Notes: generated by a model from the letters alone, not told the origin. Positions 33,944 to 43,340 are shown, counted from the first letter of the stretch. The stretch: 64,000 nucleotides of DNA from Prevotella melaninogenica (GCF_018127965.1 NZ_CP072349.1:1430001-1494000), one strand, 5' to 3'. A program made the numbers and translations.

Positions 33944-34783
33944 TTAAGCCTCGTCTGTATGGTTTACTTCGTATGTCTGAGCGATAGAATAACCAACCTC
34001 GTCGAGGGCGAAAGTCAACTTGTCAACCTTGTTAGAGTAGTAACCATAAGAAACTACCGCACACCAAGATGTTGCAATACCGAAAGCGGTGTTGATCAAC
34101 GCCTCAGAAATACCAGCAGAAAGTGCAGCAGAGTCAGCACCACCACCTGCAGCAAGAGCAGAGAACGACTTGATCATACCAGTTACAGTACCGAGAAGAC
34201 CAGTAAGAGTACCAAGTGTTACGAGAGTAGCAATGATAGGAAGGTTCATTGTCAGAGTTGGCATCTCAAGCTGAGTAGCCTCCTCGTGAGCCTGCTGAAT
34301 CTTAGCTACCTTCTGAGCCTTCTTAAGGTTAGCATTAGCACCAGTCTCCATATCCTTGTAAGCGTTCAAAGAAGCCTTAACAACGTTTGCTACAGAACCC
34401 TTCTGCTGATCGCAGAGCTGGTTAGCCTTAGCAAGGTCATTAGCGTTAAGAGCACTCTTGATGTTTGCAACGAACTTTGGAAGGGCACCCTTACCGAAAG
34501 CAGTCTTCAAAGCCATCCAACGCTCGATAGACATAGCGAGCACTGTCAACAAGAGAGTGTGGATAACAGGAACGACTACGCCACCCTTAAAGATGGTACC
34601 CCAAACGTCTGCTGGGTTCTCACGTGCAGCTCCATCCTGGAAGTGCATCTCATTACCGAACCATGTGTAGAACAATGTGAACGCAACGACAGCGCAAACG
34701 ACGATAATCCAGAATGCACCTCTAACTCCTGTGAAGCCCTCAGCCTTTTTCTGTGGGGCTGGTTTTTGTTGTGTAGTTGCCAT
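33944..34783 (-). CDS. exbB: ExbB/TolQ/MotA family proton channel
   Basis: 279 residues. Three membrane segments: about 23-44, 69-91 and 180-205, the last running into GLLGTVTGMIKSFSALAAGG (about 201-220), the diagnostic ExbB/TolQ motif; SAGISEALINTAFGIATSWC follows. First helix preceded by a Pro/Gln/Lys-rich tail. Forms the pentameric channel around the ExbD helices. First gene of the operon; the next reads after 30 nt. Confidence 0.94.
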   Translation of the reverse strand: MATTQQKPAPQKKAEGFTGVRGAFWIIVVCAVVAFTLFYTWFGNEMHFQDGAARENPADVWGTIFKGGVVVPVIHTLLLTVLAMSIERWMALKTAFGKGALPKFVANIKSALNANDLAKANQLCDQQKGSVANVVKASLNAYKDMETGANANLKKAQKVAKIQQAHEEATQLEMPTLTMNLPIIATLVTLGTLTGLLGTVTGMIKSFSALAAGGGADSAALSAGISEALINTAFGIATSWCAVVSYGYYSNKVDKLTFALDEVGYSIAQTYEVNHTDEA

Positions 34784-34906
34784 AATTTGATAAAATTTTA
34801 ATTTTTAGGTTATTAATGAATTAATTTGTTAATATCTTTCTGATTTATAAGCATTTGTATCTTACCGCCATTATAAAAGGGAGTTCAACACTGCTTCTTA
34901 TCTCCG

Positions 34907-34914
34907 CAAAGATA
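34907..34914 (-). promoter_or_regulatory. -7 box (TATCTTTG) for the exbB-tonB operon
   Basis: Reverse-strand consensus match 124 nt before the exbB ATG; no standard -33. The long AT-rich leader has no clear structure. Confidence 0.5.
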
Positions 34915-35011
34915 GTAATTAAAAGAAAACTACAGCTACGATTAATAACATTTAACAGTTATAAATGTACAGTTTCTATCTCATCTTTATTACTATCTGC
35001 ATTTCCGATTC

Positions 35012-36205
35012 CTATTTAAGTTTTGAAAGTACTTCTTTAATACGACGAAGAGCTTCCTTTATATTTTCATCACTTGTCGCATAACTCATTCTAAAACAGT
35101 CTGGGGCACCAAAAGCATCACCACCCACTGTTGCTACACATCCTTCTTCAAGAATATACATGGCAAGGTCGGATGAGTTGTTAATCACATGCTTGCCATC
35201 TGTCTTTCCAAAAAAGCTGGAGCATTTAGGGAAGAGATAGAATGCACCTTGTGGCACATTTACCTCAAGTCCAGGGATTTCTTTTGCCAGACTAACAATG
35301 AGATCACGACGTCGACGGAATGTCTCTCGATACTCAGCTACACAAGCTTGATCCTCAACATATGCCGCAACAGCAGCCATCTGACTTACGCTACATGTAC
35401 CTGATGTATACTGTCCTTGCAATTTATTGAGACCTTTTACAATCCACTCTGGTGCTGCGACCCAACCAATTCTCCAGCCAGTCATAGCATAAGCCTTACT
35501 AACGCCGTTACAAAGAATCGTACGTTCTTTCATTCCAGGGCAAGATGCGATACTGCAATGACCGCCTATATAATTAATGTGTTCGTAAATCTCATCTGAA
35601 AGAACAAACACGTCTTCATGTGCCAAAATAACCTTTGACAAAGCCTCCAACTCCTCTGCAGTATAGACACTACCAGTAGGATTACTTGGAGAGCAAAGAA
35701 TTATCATCTTAGTCTTTGGTGTAATAGCCTTCTCTAACTGCTCTGCGGTAATCTTAAAGTCTTGCTCAATTCCTGCAGAAACAACAACAGGAACACCACC
35801 AGCAAGTTTAACCATCTGCGGATAGCTCACCCAATAAGGTGCAGGAATAATCACCTCATCACCTGGATTCACCAAAGCCAAAACAGCATTGCAAACACCT
35901 TGCTTACCACCAGTACCGACAATAATCTCTGATGCAGCATAATCAAGATTGTTTTCATCTTTCAGCTTCTTTGAGATAGCCTCTCTCAAAGCAGGATAAC
36001 CAGGAACAGGAGAATACTTAGAGAAGTTATCATCAATGGCCTTTTTGCCCGCCTCCTTAACATGATCAGGAGTCATGAAGTCTGGTTCACCCACACTCAT
36101 GTTGATAACATCAATTCCCTGCGCTTTCATTTCACTACTCTTCTGTGACATTGCTAATGTCTCAGAAGGCGCCAATCGATTTAAACGATCTGATAATTGT
36201 GCCAT
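35012..36205 (-). CDS. PLP-dependent aminotransferase (aspartate aminotransferase type)
   Basis: 397 residues, class I/II fold. Motifs: INMSVGEPDFMTPDHV (about 34-49), GTGGKQGVCNAVLALVNPGD (about 97-116), LCSPSNPTGSVYTAEELEAL (about 170-189, Asn binding PLP), VLSDEIYEHINY (Asp, about 201-212), CNGVSKAYAMTGWRIGW (PLP Lys in SKAY, about 233-249) and a C-terminal FRMSYATSDENI (Arg for the substrate carboxylate). Most such genes transfer amino groups between aspartate and 2-oxoglutarate; others prefer aromatic or prephenate substrates. Own promoter lies downstream of the IS982 insertion, so it should be intact. Confidence 0.9.
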   Translation of the reverse strand: MAQLSDRLNRLAPSETLAMSQKSSEMKAQGIDVINMSVGEPDFMTPDHVKEAGKKAIDDNFSKYSPVPGYPALREAISKKLKDENNLDYAASEIIVGTGGKQGVCNAVLALVNPGDEVIIPAPYWVSYPQMVKLAGGVPVVVSAGIEQDFKITAEQLEKAITPKTKMIILCSPSNPTGSVYTAEELEALSKVILAHEDVFVLSDEIYEHINYIGGHCSIASCPGMKERTILCNGVSKAYAMTGWRIGWVAAPEWIVKGLNKLQGQYTSGTCSVSQMAAVAAYVEDQACVAEYRETFRRRRDLIVSLAKEIPGLEVNVPQGAFYLFPKCSSFFGKTDGKHVINNSSDLAMYILEEGCVATVGGDAFGAPDCFRMSYATSDENIKEALRRIKEVLSKLK

Positions 36206-36242
36206 TTCGAACTTTATCTTTCTTTATAAATAATATCAAGTA

Positions 36243-36275
36243 CAAAAGTACGCAAATTCATTTTGATAACGCAAA
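36243..36275 (-). promoter_or_regulatory. Promoter of the aminotransferase gene
   Basis: Reverse strand TTTG (36272-36275), 21 nt, TACTTTTG (36243-36250), 37 nt before the ATG. Confidence 0.75.
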
Positions 36276-36481
36276 TTTTCTTTCTTTATTTTATCTATAT
36301 AACATTTTTACTGCCGATTTGACAGTTTAAATTAAACAATTATATAACAAATGAACTCTTTATAAACAAAACTATACAAACTAATATTCTATTCCTTCAT
36401 CTTTATACCTATCGAAAAACATTCCCGAAAGACTAAAAACAAACCCTTCTCATGCATTCTTTTGTATAATGAATACCGTCC

Positions 36482-36540
36482 GCACGATGTGTGCTAAGCC
36501 TCCGCACAACTCGTGCTAAGCGTTCGCACCATCCATGTTT
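36482..36540 (+). repeat. Intergenic 22-nt tandem repeat, family 1, copy C
   Basis: Units start at 36482, 36504 and 36526 (period 22): GCACGATGTGTG, GCACAACTCGTG, GCACCATCCATG. The first two spacers are CTAAGCCTCC and CTAAGCGTTC. Lies between the aminotransferase promoter and the IS982 element, 65 nt from the latter. Confidence 0.75.
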
Positions 36541-36604
36541 TTCTATTTTCAAATTGCAACTAACGTATATATCCAATAATAAAAACGATATCCAATGATA
36601 TAAA

Positions 36605-37733
36605 AACCTGAACTCGGGATAAGTATCATATCACTCTTCTGTTTGGTTTAGTACAACGGCTCTTTAGACTCAATCTTTTGATTGGGTCTAAAGATAATAA
36701 TAAAACAGATTACTTTAGAATAATGTAAGCTGTCCCGAATGTTGCTCTATAGTAAAGTCTATGTTCACTGCTGGCTTCTTCTCAAAGAAGCAGTAGGCTG
36801 CAATAGCAGAGAGAACATTCATTGCGAAATTAAATATGCTTCTATGCCTTGAATGCACTAATTGAGCTACATTCTTTAGCTCATCATTGATAGTCTCTAT
36901 TACAGATCTTTTCCTTAGAAGAAGTCTATCATAAAGTGGCATTAGTTTGTTTTTCATGTTACTCCTAATGCCAGTAACTAAATTTATTCCATCATTGAAC
37001 AATCGCTCAAATAATCCTTGAGAAATGTACCCTTTGTCTGCAAACAATTTACCAAATACATTGTCTGTCAACCTGTTAAATACATTTTCGTCTCGGTCAT
37101 CAACATTTGCTTTAGTGAGCATAAAGTTTAGAATCTCACCTCTTTCATTACAAATAAGATGTAGTTTGAATCCAAAATACCATCCCATTGTACTCTTACC
37201 CCTTGTTGCATAATTTCTAAAAACCTTATTGCGACAAATACGTTTATTATGGCAAACTGGAATACAAGTTGAGTCAATAAAACTAATACCAGTACACCTC
37301 CCAAAACAACATATCTGCAGGAACATCATCATCTCTACAGAGACTCTTGCCTCTAATTCAAGAAAACGATTATAAGACAATTGATTTGGAAATAAATCTG
37401 CTAAATGCTCTTTTACGAAAAAGGTATAATAGTGACGAAAATTACGATAGGAATTAAAGTGGAAGCAAATTAATATCGTTATGATTTCAGACTTACTCAT
37501 ACGCCACCTGCGATGGCGATGACATCCTTTATTCCTTTCTGAGAGACCTATTTTATCAGTTTCTAACTCAAATTCTTTGCAAAAGTCATCTGCAATACAG
37601 AAAATTTCAGTAATTTTGTCCTTGGTAATCATCGTTATGTTTATTGTAAATAATTGATTTTCAACTATAAAGTTACAAAAATATAATGAGATTACCAACT
37701 TTTTACAGACATTTCTTATCCCGAGTTCAGGTT
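36605..37733 (-). mobile_element. Complete IS982-family insertion sequence
   Basis: 1,129 bp with perfect 19-bp terminal inverted repeats AACCTGAACTCGGGATAAG (36605-36623 and, inverted, 37715-37733). Flanked by a 5-bp direct repeat ATAAA (36600-36604 and 37734-37738), the apparent target duplication. One intact transposase gene. It lies between the ribBA terminator and the aminotransferase promoter, so it breaks no gene. Perfect ends and an open transposase suggest a recent insertion. Confidence 0.92.
36715..37632 (-). CDS. IS982-family transposase
   Basis: 305-306 residues from ATG 37632 (MITKDKITEIFC). DDE-type transposase: helix-rich N-terminus (SKSEIITILICFHFNSYRNF), SFIDSTCIPVCHNKRI (first catalytic Asp), ATRGKSTMGWYFGFKLHLIC (family signature), KANVDDRDENVF and LFADKGYISQGLF (second Asp), SVIETINDELKNVAQLVHSR (catalytic Glu). 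Length and motifs fit IS982-type elements such as IS195 of Porphyromonas. Frame is uninterrupted, so the element may be active. Confidence 0.92.
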   Translation of the reverse strand: MITKDKITEIFCIADDFCKEFELETDKIGLSERNKGCHRHRRWRMSKSEIITILICFHFNSYRNFRHYYTFFVKEHLADLFPNQLSYNRFLELEARVSVEMMMFLQICCFGRCTGISFIDSTCIPVCHNKRICRNKVFRNYATRGKSTMGWYFGFKLHLICNERGEILNFMLTKANVDDRDENVFNRLTDNVFGKLFADKGYISQGLFERLFNDGINLVTGIRSNMKNKLMPLYDRLLLRKRSVIETINDELKNVAQLVHSRHRSIFNFAMNVLSAIAAYCFFEKKPAVNIDFTIEQHSGQLTLF

Positions 37734-37778
37734 ATAAAAGGATATAACAATGGCATTCTTTTAAGCCTACAAATTAAG

Positions 37779-37821
37779 AATCCCACCACAGAGAAACAAG
37801 TCATTTCTCTATAGTGGGATT
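37779..37821 (-). terminator. Terminator of the LptF/G-ribBA operon
   Basis: AATCCCACCACAGAGAAA (37779-37796) pairs with 37804-37821, 43 nt past the ribBA stop; modest T-content after it. Confidence 0.7.
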
Positions 37822-37863
37822 CGTGATAAGACTTATCTTAAAGCCTTCCTATTATTCTTACGC

Positions 37864-39069
37864 TTATAGATGCAAATCGTGTCCCATACGATCACGCTTA
37901 GTTTTCAGATAGCGATAGTCAAACTTGTTTGGAGTAATCTCAATAGGTACATTCTCCTCAATCTCTAAGCCATAAGCCTCAAGACCTACTCGTTTTGTTG
38001 GATTGTTTGTTATTAAACGCATCTTATGAACACCAAGATGACGCAACATCTGTGCTCCACAACCATAATCGCGTTCGTCTGGACGGAAACCAAGATGAAG
38101 GTTAGCCTCAACTGTATCAAGACCTTGGTCTTGCAACTTATAGGCTGCAATCTTATTCATCAAACCAATGCCACGACCTTCCTGCTGCATATAGATGATA
38201 ACACCCTTGCCTTCTTTCTCAATCATCTCCATTGCCTTATGAAGCTGTTCACCACAATCACAACGCTGACTACCGAGAATATCACCCGTTGCACATGAAG
38301 AGTGCACACGTACAAGTACTGGTTCGTTTTCTTTCCATGTACCCTTGATAAGTGCCATGTGTTCCAAGCCATTTGCTTGACGGAATGGAACCAAGTGAAA
38401 CATACCATATTGTGTAGGGAGTTCTACTTCCTCACCAACGACAATACTTGTTTCGTTCTTCAGACGATAGGCTATAATGTCCTTGATACTGATAATCTTC
38501 ATACCCCATTCCTTTGCACGCTTCTGCAAATCAGGCATACGAGCCATCGTACCATCTTCGTTCATAATCTCCATTAACACACCTGCTGGGAAACAACCTG
38601 CGAGCTTACAGAGGTCGACAGCGGCTTCAGTATGACCCGAACGACGCAAAACACCATTATCCTGAGCATAAAGTGGATTGACATGTCCAGGACGGCCGAA
38701 AGTCTGAGGAGTAGAATTAGGATCAGCCAAAGCCTTAATTGTTTCAGCACGGTCGTGTGTAGACACACCTGTTGAACAGCCTTCTAACTTATCAACCGTA
38801 ATGGTGAAAGGAGTTCCAAGTACTGATGTGTTATCAGAAACCTGATGAGGCAAATCCAATTCTTCCGCACGTGATATCGTTATAGGAACACAAAGCACAC
38901 CTCGTGCATTCTTCAACATGAAGTTAACCTTCTCTGGCGTAATCATTTCTGCAGCCATAATAAGGTCGCCTTCATTCTCTCGGTCTTCATCATCTACTAC
39001 GATAACGAACTTTCCTTCCCGAAAGTCTTTCAGTGCATCCTCGATGCTATCGAGTTTAAAATCTTCCAT
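37864..39069 (-). CDS. ribBA: Bifunctional DHBP synthase / GTP cyclohydrolase II
   Basis: 401 residues covering both first steps of riboflavin synthesis. N-terminal RibB half: [20 protein letters not shown] (about 25-44), [35 protein letters not shown] (about 141-160). C-terminal RibA half: [20 protein letters not shown] (zinc Cys, about 252-271), [20 protein letters not shown] (about 295-314), [17 protein letters not shown]. Both active sites look complete. 27 nt after the LptF/LptG-type gene. The IS982 element sits just beyond its terminator. No FMN riboswitch is seen. Confidence 0.96.
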   Translation of the reverse strand: MEDFKLDSIEDALKDFREGKFVIVVDDEDRENEGDLIMAAEMITPEKVNFMLKNARGVLCVPITISRAEELDLPHQVSDNTSVLGTPFTITVDKLEGCSTGVSTHDRAETIKALADPNSTPQTFGRPGHVNPLYAQDNGVLRRSGHTEAAVDLCKLAGCFPAGVLMEIMNEDGTMARMPDLQKRAKEWGMKIISIKDIIAYRLKNETSIVVGEEVELPTQYGMFHLVPFRQANGLEHMALIKGTWKENEPVLVRVHSSCATGDILGSQRCDCGEQLHKAMEMIEKEGKGVIIYMQQEGRGIGLMNKIAAYKLQDQGLDTVEANLHLGFRPDERDYGCGAQMLRHLGVHKMRLITNNPTKRVGLEAYGLEIEENVPIEITPNKFDYRYLKTKRDRMGHDLHL

Positions 39070-39096
39070 ATAGTTACTGATTTATATTGTTTCTTA

Positions 39097-41019
39097 TCAA
39101 TAGCCCTTTGCTTCTTCTTTTTCCTTTATACGTTGTATCTCAGCGATAATCGTATCATTACAGCTAATAATAGTACGAAGGTCGCGATAAAGACGTAAGC
39201 GGAAACGCCACATTCGGAAGTAGAAGAAAATACCAGCAGGCACTATGACTGCTGCAAGAATGTTCGACCACTTATGATCGAATGGTCTTGTATGTGCCTT
39301 TACTGCTAATATTGGGTATTTATTTAATTCTGCCATGATGACTTTATTACGCGTATTGCCTAAGTCCTCTATGACATTTTCAAGTTCATCATTAATCTTT
39401 TCAATAACATGATCCGTATGATAGCGGAAGAACACCTTTATAATATTAGGTGCAGACTTCAACCTACGTGTCTTAGCATACTCCGTAATTCTTACGCTCA
39501 AATCACTGAGTTGTACTGCAGCCTTGCTATAATCAGGGTCATTTAAGATAACCTCCTTGCTGGCTATACTACGTTTCACACGTAATCCAAACATCTTCAT
39601 CAACATGTTCTTATACATATCTGCATTGAACACTGCTGAATCATTGTTCGCCTTATAGGTGAAGAAGACTGCCATTGGGATAAGAACAGCCATAGACAAT
39701 CCTTTACCAAACCATATCGCCCAGTCTCCCTGACGTGACATTCGATAACCAGTATTATCGAGGATATAAAATATAATGAACACGATAACGCTGATAATGA
39801 TAGGGATACCCAATCCTCCCTTACGGATAATCGCACCAAGTGGAGCTCCGATAAAGAAGAAGATAATACATATCAACGACAAGGTGAACTTGTTAATCGT
39901 CTCAATATCATGTAAACGGATTAGCCTATCACCATCGCTGGTTATCATACTCTTAAAGTCGAGGTCGCTAACTTCTTGCTGAACAGTAGACAACGCTTGG
40001 TCTATAACATAACGACGCTGGTCTGCAGGAAGCTTTTTAAATACCGAGTCTACATTAAACGCCTTTTCTCCCGACAGCTTAATAGCCTGTTTCTTCTCGG
40101 AAGCTTTAAGGTTAGGATCTCGATAATAAACAGTCTGCGCATCCTTATAAAAAGCATTACCCACACTATCATAAACATGCACTAAGGAATCCTTGTCGTG
40201 CTGTATCTTCTGAATACTCTTCGTACGAGCATCGTTAGAGATACCAGCCATATCCGTAAGATTGAAGTCTCCATCGAAGTCAAGAACAATATGCTTGTGT
40301 GCAAATGTCTCTCGACGATAAGGAACACTGGCACTATTTCCCATTTCTTGTGAGCGCATATTCTCAAACCACTCGCCACTCCATAGGTTCAGAACAAGAT
40401 GTTTCTTATCTGCTGTAGACTGCAACATACCTGAGTCTGCGAGGATAATAGCCTGATCTTCGTAGCTATCCGTCATTCGGTACACCATAATATTATATAG
40501 GTGACCTGTCTTTAAGTCTTTCTTCTCTACATAGAGGTTGGTTTGTGGAATACCATCATAGAAGATTCCTTCTGGGATTTCCAACTCAGGACTTTTCTGC
40601 TTCATAGAGATAAGCAGTTGGGCAATATGTTTATGTGCTATTGGTCCTACGTTATTTTGGAAGTAAAAAGAACCAAAAGCGATAAAAATACTAACAACAA
40701 TCAGTCCTCTAAACGACTGAATCAAAGAGATACCAGCTGCTTTTATTGCTGTCAACTCTGAACTTTCGCCAAGGTTACCATAAGAAATAAGAGATGAAAG
40801 AAGAATCGCCAAAGGGAGCGCCTGTGGCACCATCATCAAGCTCATATACCAAAAGAATTGTCCAAGAACGTCCATTGACAATCCTTTTCCAATCAAGTCA
40901 TCAACATATCGCCACAAGAACTGCATCATCAACACAAACAAGCTGATGAAGAATGTTCCCATGAAAAGCATGCCAAACTGCTTGGCAATGAATATATCTA
41001 ACTTCTTGATTTGAAACAT
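39097..41019 (-). CDS. LptF/LptG-family lipopolysaccharide export permease
   Basis: 640 residues, far longer than E. coli LptF or LptG (about 360). N-terminal membrane block (LDIFIAKQFGMLFMGTFFIS, FFWYMSLMMVPQALPLAILL, SYGNLGESSELTAIKAAGIS at about 85-104), a periplasmic beta-jellyroll, second membrane block (FFIGAPLGAIIRKGGLGIPI; YILDNTGYRMSRQGDWAIWF), then an extra cytoplasmic helical region and two more hydrophobic segments (about 575-610). In the LPS bridge these permeases extract lipid A with LptB. A single fused-length permease is usual in Bacteroidetes. First gene of an operon with ribBA. Confidence 0.9.
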   Translation of the reverse strand: MFQIKKLDIFIAKQFGMLFMGTFFISLFVLMMQFLWRYVDDLIGKGLSMDVLGQFFWYMSLMMVPQALPLAILLSSLISYGNLGESSELTAIKAAGISLIQSFRGLIVVSIFIAFGSFYFQNNVGPIAHKHIAQLLISMKQKSPELEIPEGIFYDGIPQTNLYVEKKDLKTGHLYNIMVYRMTDSYEDQAIILADSGMLQSTADKKHLVLNLWSGEWFENMRSQEMGNSASVPYRRETFAHKHIVLDFDGDFNLTDMAGISNDARTKSIQKIQHDKDSLVHVYDSVGNAFYKDAQTVYYRDPNLKASEKKQAIKLSGEKAFNVDSVFKKLPADQRRYVIDQALSTVQQEVSDLDFKSMITSDGDRLIRLHDIETINKFTLSLICIIFFFIGAPLGAIIRKGGLGIPIIISVIVFIIFYILDNTGYRMSRQGDWAIWFGKGLSMAVLIPMAVFFTYKANNDSAVFNADMYKNMLMKMFGLRVKRSIASKEVILNDPDYSKAAVQLSDLSVRITEYAKTRRLKSAPNIIKVFFRYHTDHVIEKINDELENVIEDLGNTRNKVIMAELNKYPILAVKAHTRPFDHKWSNILAAVIVPAGIFFYFRMWRFRLRLYRDLRTIISCNDTIIAEIQRIKEKEEAKGY

Positions 41020-41441
41020 GATATAATAACGAGGTTCTTATCCTCCCTTATTTTATGTGCGAAGCTATTACGGATAAAAGCAAAGAAATCTTGCTTTTAA
41101 TCTGTAAAGTGCGACTTACCTTTTGCAAAATTACATAAAAATATCAGAGTAATGGTCTTTTTTAGTATTTTTATTCTTTTACCAGCTTCTTTCCTTTTAT
41201 AACATCTACCCTCCTCTACCCTTTACTCTTTTGTTTATACATCTTCTCCATAAAGTGCTACAACTTCAAAAGAAGTAACACAGGAAAAGTTCTTTCTTTC
41301 TCTACCTGTACAATATACTGAGTAAGCAAAGAATATGATTCCTCTCTTACAACCCCTCTAAACAACAGAATAGAGAATATGAACGGCTACATCAACGTCG
41401 TGTCATATACCCTATTCCGATTACAATATATTTATAAAAGA
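41020..41441. other. Intergenic region with the LptF/G promoter
   Basis: Holds a reverse-strand TAATTTTG box at 41126-41133, about 105 nt before the permease ATG. Otherwise AT-rich, with no gene, repeat or strong hairpin seen. Confidence 0.5.
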
Positions 41442-41834
41442 TTACATCCCTGTTATACGATGTAGGCGGTCTATATTCTGATTCCAAAGTTGTTCCAACC
41501 CTTCCACATCATCATCATCAGCGAAGTCAGTAACCAACAGATGATAATTACCAGCAATCTCGCTATGAAACATCTTCATTTCCCAATAAGAATCACTCTC
41601 AGACGAGTCCCAATGAAAACGTATATAATTGTTCTTCACCATTTCGACAACTGTTGCTGTATGTGTATCGTGTTCACGTAGCGGGTCACCCCAAATAAAG
41701 GTTGCTACATCTTCATCAATCGTTACTTCATCTGCCAACCATTTCATCAAACCAATTGGTGTACTAATCAGTGCCCACACAGCACTGCCCGAACGTGTTT
41801 TCAATTCGTATTCCAGTTCGATTTTCTTACTCAT
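41442..41834 (-). CDS. START-like domain protein (SRPBCC fold)
   Basis: 130 residues from ATG 41834 (MSKKIELEYELKTRSG). The fold pattern is that of SRPBCC/AHSA1-like proteins: beta strand and helix opening (SGSAVWALISTPIGLMKWLA), ATFIWGDPLREHDTHTATVV, IRFHWDSSESDSYWEMKM and a final amphipathic helix (VEGLEQLWNQNIDRLHRITG). The ligand and function are not known; Bacteroidales keep this short acidic protein as a single gene. No membrane segment or signal. Terminator not evident. Confidence 0.8.
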   Translation of the reverse strand: MSKKIELEYELKTRSGSAVWALISTPIGLMKWLADEVTIDEDVATFIWGDPLREHDTHTATVVEMVKNNYIRFHWDSSESDSYWEMKMFHSEIAGNYHLLVTDFADDDDVEGLEQLWNQNIDRLHRITGM

Positions 41835-42219
41835 CTTCAATTATTACGTTTAATATTATTCTTTTTACAACTCTCTTTTTCTGCTATCAACGCTTCAAAA
41901 ACATTCTATTAAAAGACATTCTTCATACAAGTCAGTTTTTAGCAGTTGTACAAATAGTGATTAAAAACAACATGGTCTACTTCATGTTAGAACTACAATT
42001 CTCTTTTCATGCGCCATACAGAAGGACATATCTTTAACGAATAAAGCCTCATTTTATTGCCTAAACACCAAACTAACAGATAAATTCGTCAGTAATATCA
42101 CAAACCAAGAAATGCAGTTATCACACAAAATAACAACATGTTATATAGTCGTTTATTCCTTTTATCAGGTGCAAATATAAAACTTTTTATCGAATATCCG
42201 TTAAAAAAACGACTTAATA
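41835..42219. other. Intergenic region without recognisable gene
   Basis: AT-rich stretch between the START-like gene and the tRNA promoter; only short frames and no hairpin worth reporting. Confidence 0.4.
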
Positions 42220-42251
42220 TTTGCGAGTATGATATTTTCTTCATACCTTTG
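42220..42251 (+). promoter_or_regulatory. Promoter of tRNA-Met
   Basis: TTTG (42220-42223), 20 nt, TACCTTTG (42244-42251): the best consensus match in the window. The tRNA begins 32 nt later. Confidence 0.85.
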
Positions 42252-42283
42252 CACCCGCTTTCAAGAACGAAAGTTAAATGGAC

Positions 42284-42357
42284 GGCGGGATAGCTCAGTT
42301 GGTTAGAGCGTCGGATTCATAATCCGGAGGTCCGGGGATCGTAGCCCCGTCCCGCTA
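42284..42357 (+). tRNA. tRNA-Met (CAT), probably elongator
   Basis: 74 nt folding as a cloverleaf: acceptor GGCGGGA / TCCCGCT (first pair G-U), D-stem GCTC/GAGC, anticodon stem TCGGA/TCCGG with loop TTCATAA (CAT), variable AGGTC, T-stem CGGGG/CCCCG, discriminator A. CCA is not encoded. The first pair G-U and plain D-arm do not look like an initiator; tRNA-Ile with modified CAT cannot be wholly excluded. The T-loop reads ATCGTAG rather than the usual TTCRANY. Confidence 0.93.
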
Positions 42358-42400
42358 CAAAAAGGTTGATAATCATTATGATTACCAACCTTTTTTGTTT
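42358..42400 (+). terminator. Terminator of tRNA-Met
   Basis: AAAAAGGTTG / CCAACCTTTTTT stem with further inner pairing (TAATCAT / ATGATTA), ending in T6, directly after the tRNA. Confidence 0.9.
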
Positions 42401-42762
42401 TCTACACAACCCAATGCACGCCTCAATATGAGTTTAAGCAAACAGGAAAGATTTTATTATAAAGCAATTCTTAACTTCATCGTACATACACATATCTTAC
42501 AAGAATATTTTTATTTCATTTTCCTGTCACTTTTAACACTTCGTTTATTCCTCTGTAAACTAACAAGTTAAGCACATACAACAAATGACAGCAGTGACAG
42601 CAAATTGAATTTCAACAATTGCCTAAGCAGCTCTACAAACTAAATGAGTATCCACACTAAATATCTACTGTTCTACGAAAACTTATCAGGAAGTAGCAAA
42701 TCTTCATAGCGTTCGTAATAGTCCCTACCAATAATTTCTATTACAAACTATCATAAAACTTA
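42401..42762. other. Intergenic region without recognisable gene
   Basis: AT-rich; only a short direct repeat (TGACAGCAG / TGACAGCAA near 42586-42605) noticed. Confidence 0.4.
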
Positions 42763-42788
42763 CAAGGCGAGCCTTTCGACTCGCCTTG
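42763..42788 (-). terminator. Terminator of the ferredoxin gene
   Basis: CAAGGCGAG (42763-42771) pairs with CTCGCCTTG (42780-42788), 31 nt past the stop; GC-rich stem. Confidence 0.75.
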
Positions 42789-42818
42789 TGAATTTAATCA
42801 GTAACAGGTTATAAAACC

Positions 42819-42986
42819 TTATGGAAGGCTGATAGCCTCACTTGGGCAAACTGATGCACAAGTACCACACTCAGTACAAGCGTCTGCATCAATTTTATAG
42901 ATATCACCCTCAGAGATAGCCTCTACTGGACATTCGTCGATACATGTACCACAAGCGATACAATCATTACCAATTACGTAAGCCAT
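42819..42986 (-). CDS. 2[4Fe-4S] ferredoxin
   Basis: 55 residues (MAYVIGNDCIACGTCIDECP onward). Two complete cluster motifs CxxCxxCxxxCP: C9-C12-C15-C19 (CIACGTCIDECP) and C38-C41-C44-C48 (CTECGTCASVCP). A clostridial-type electron carrier, likely partner of pyruvate:ferredoxin oxidoreductase and hydrogenase in an anaerobe. Single gene with a -7 box TAACTTTG at 43058-43065 (reverse strand) about 70 nt upstream and a GC-rich terminator. Too short for ordinary length filters. Confidence 0.95.
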   Translation of the reverse strand: MAYVIGNDCIACGTCIDECPVEAISEGDIYKIDADACTECGTCASVCPSEAISLP

Positions 42987-43057
42987 AATATAAATAATTT
43001 ATAATGTTAATAATGTTCTTGTATTACAAATAGGCTCAATACCTAAATTTGATGATG

Positions 43058-43065
43058 CAAAGTTA
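43058..43065 (-). promoter_or_regulatory. -7 box (TAACTTTG) for ferredoxin
   Basis: Reverse-strand consensus match 71 nt before the ATG. The remaining 43066-43340 stretch shows only a weak TACGTTTG (43323-43330) 10 nt before the porT ATG. Confidence 0.5.
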
Positions 43066-43340
43066 GAAATATTTTTTTAAATACCTAAACATATTGATAA
43101 AAATTACAAATATTTAGACGGCATAAAAATAAAAAACACGAAATATTCTATATGTTAACTTACTGATAAATTGACCATTACATAAACTCTTGGAACAATT
43201 ATAAAAGACAAATCTTCCTCTTTTTGAGTAAAACCTCCTCACCACTCTCTACCTAAAAAAGATGAGAAGCCGTAAAACTCAGACGACATCTTCATTAATA
43301 TAGACAATAAAACCAAGAGAAATACGTTTGAAGATTAATT

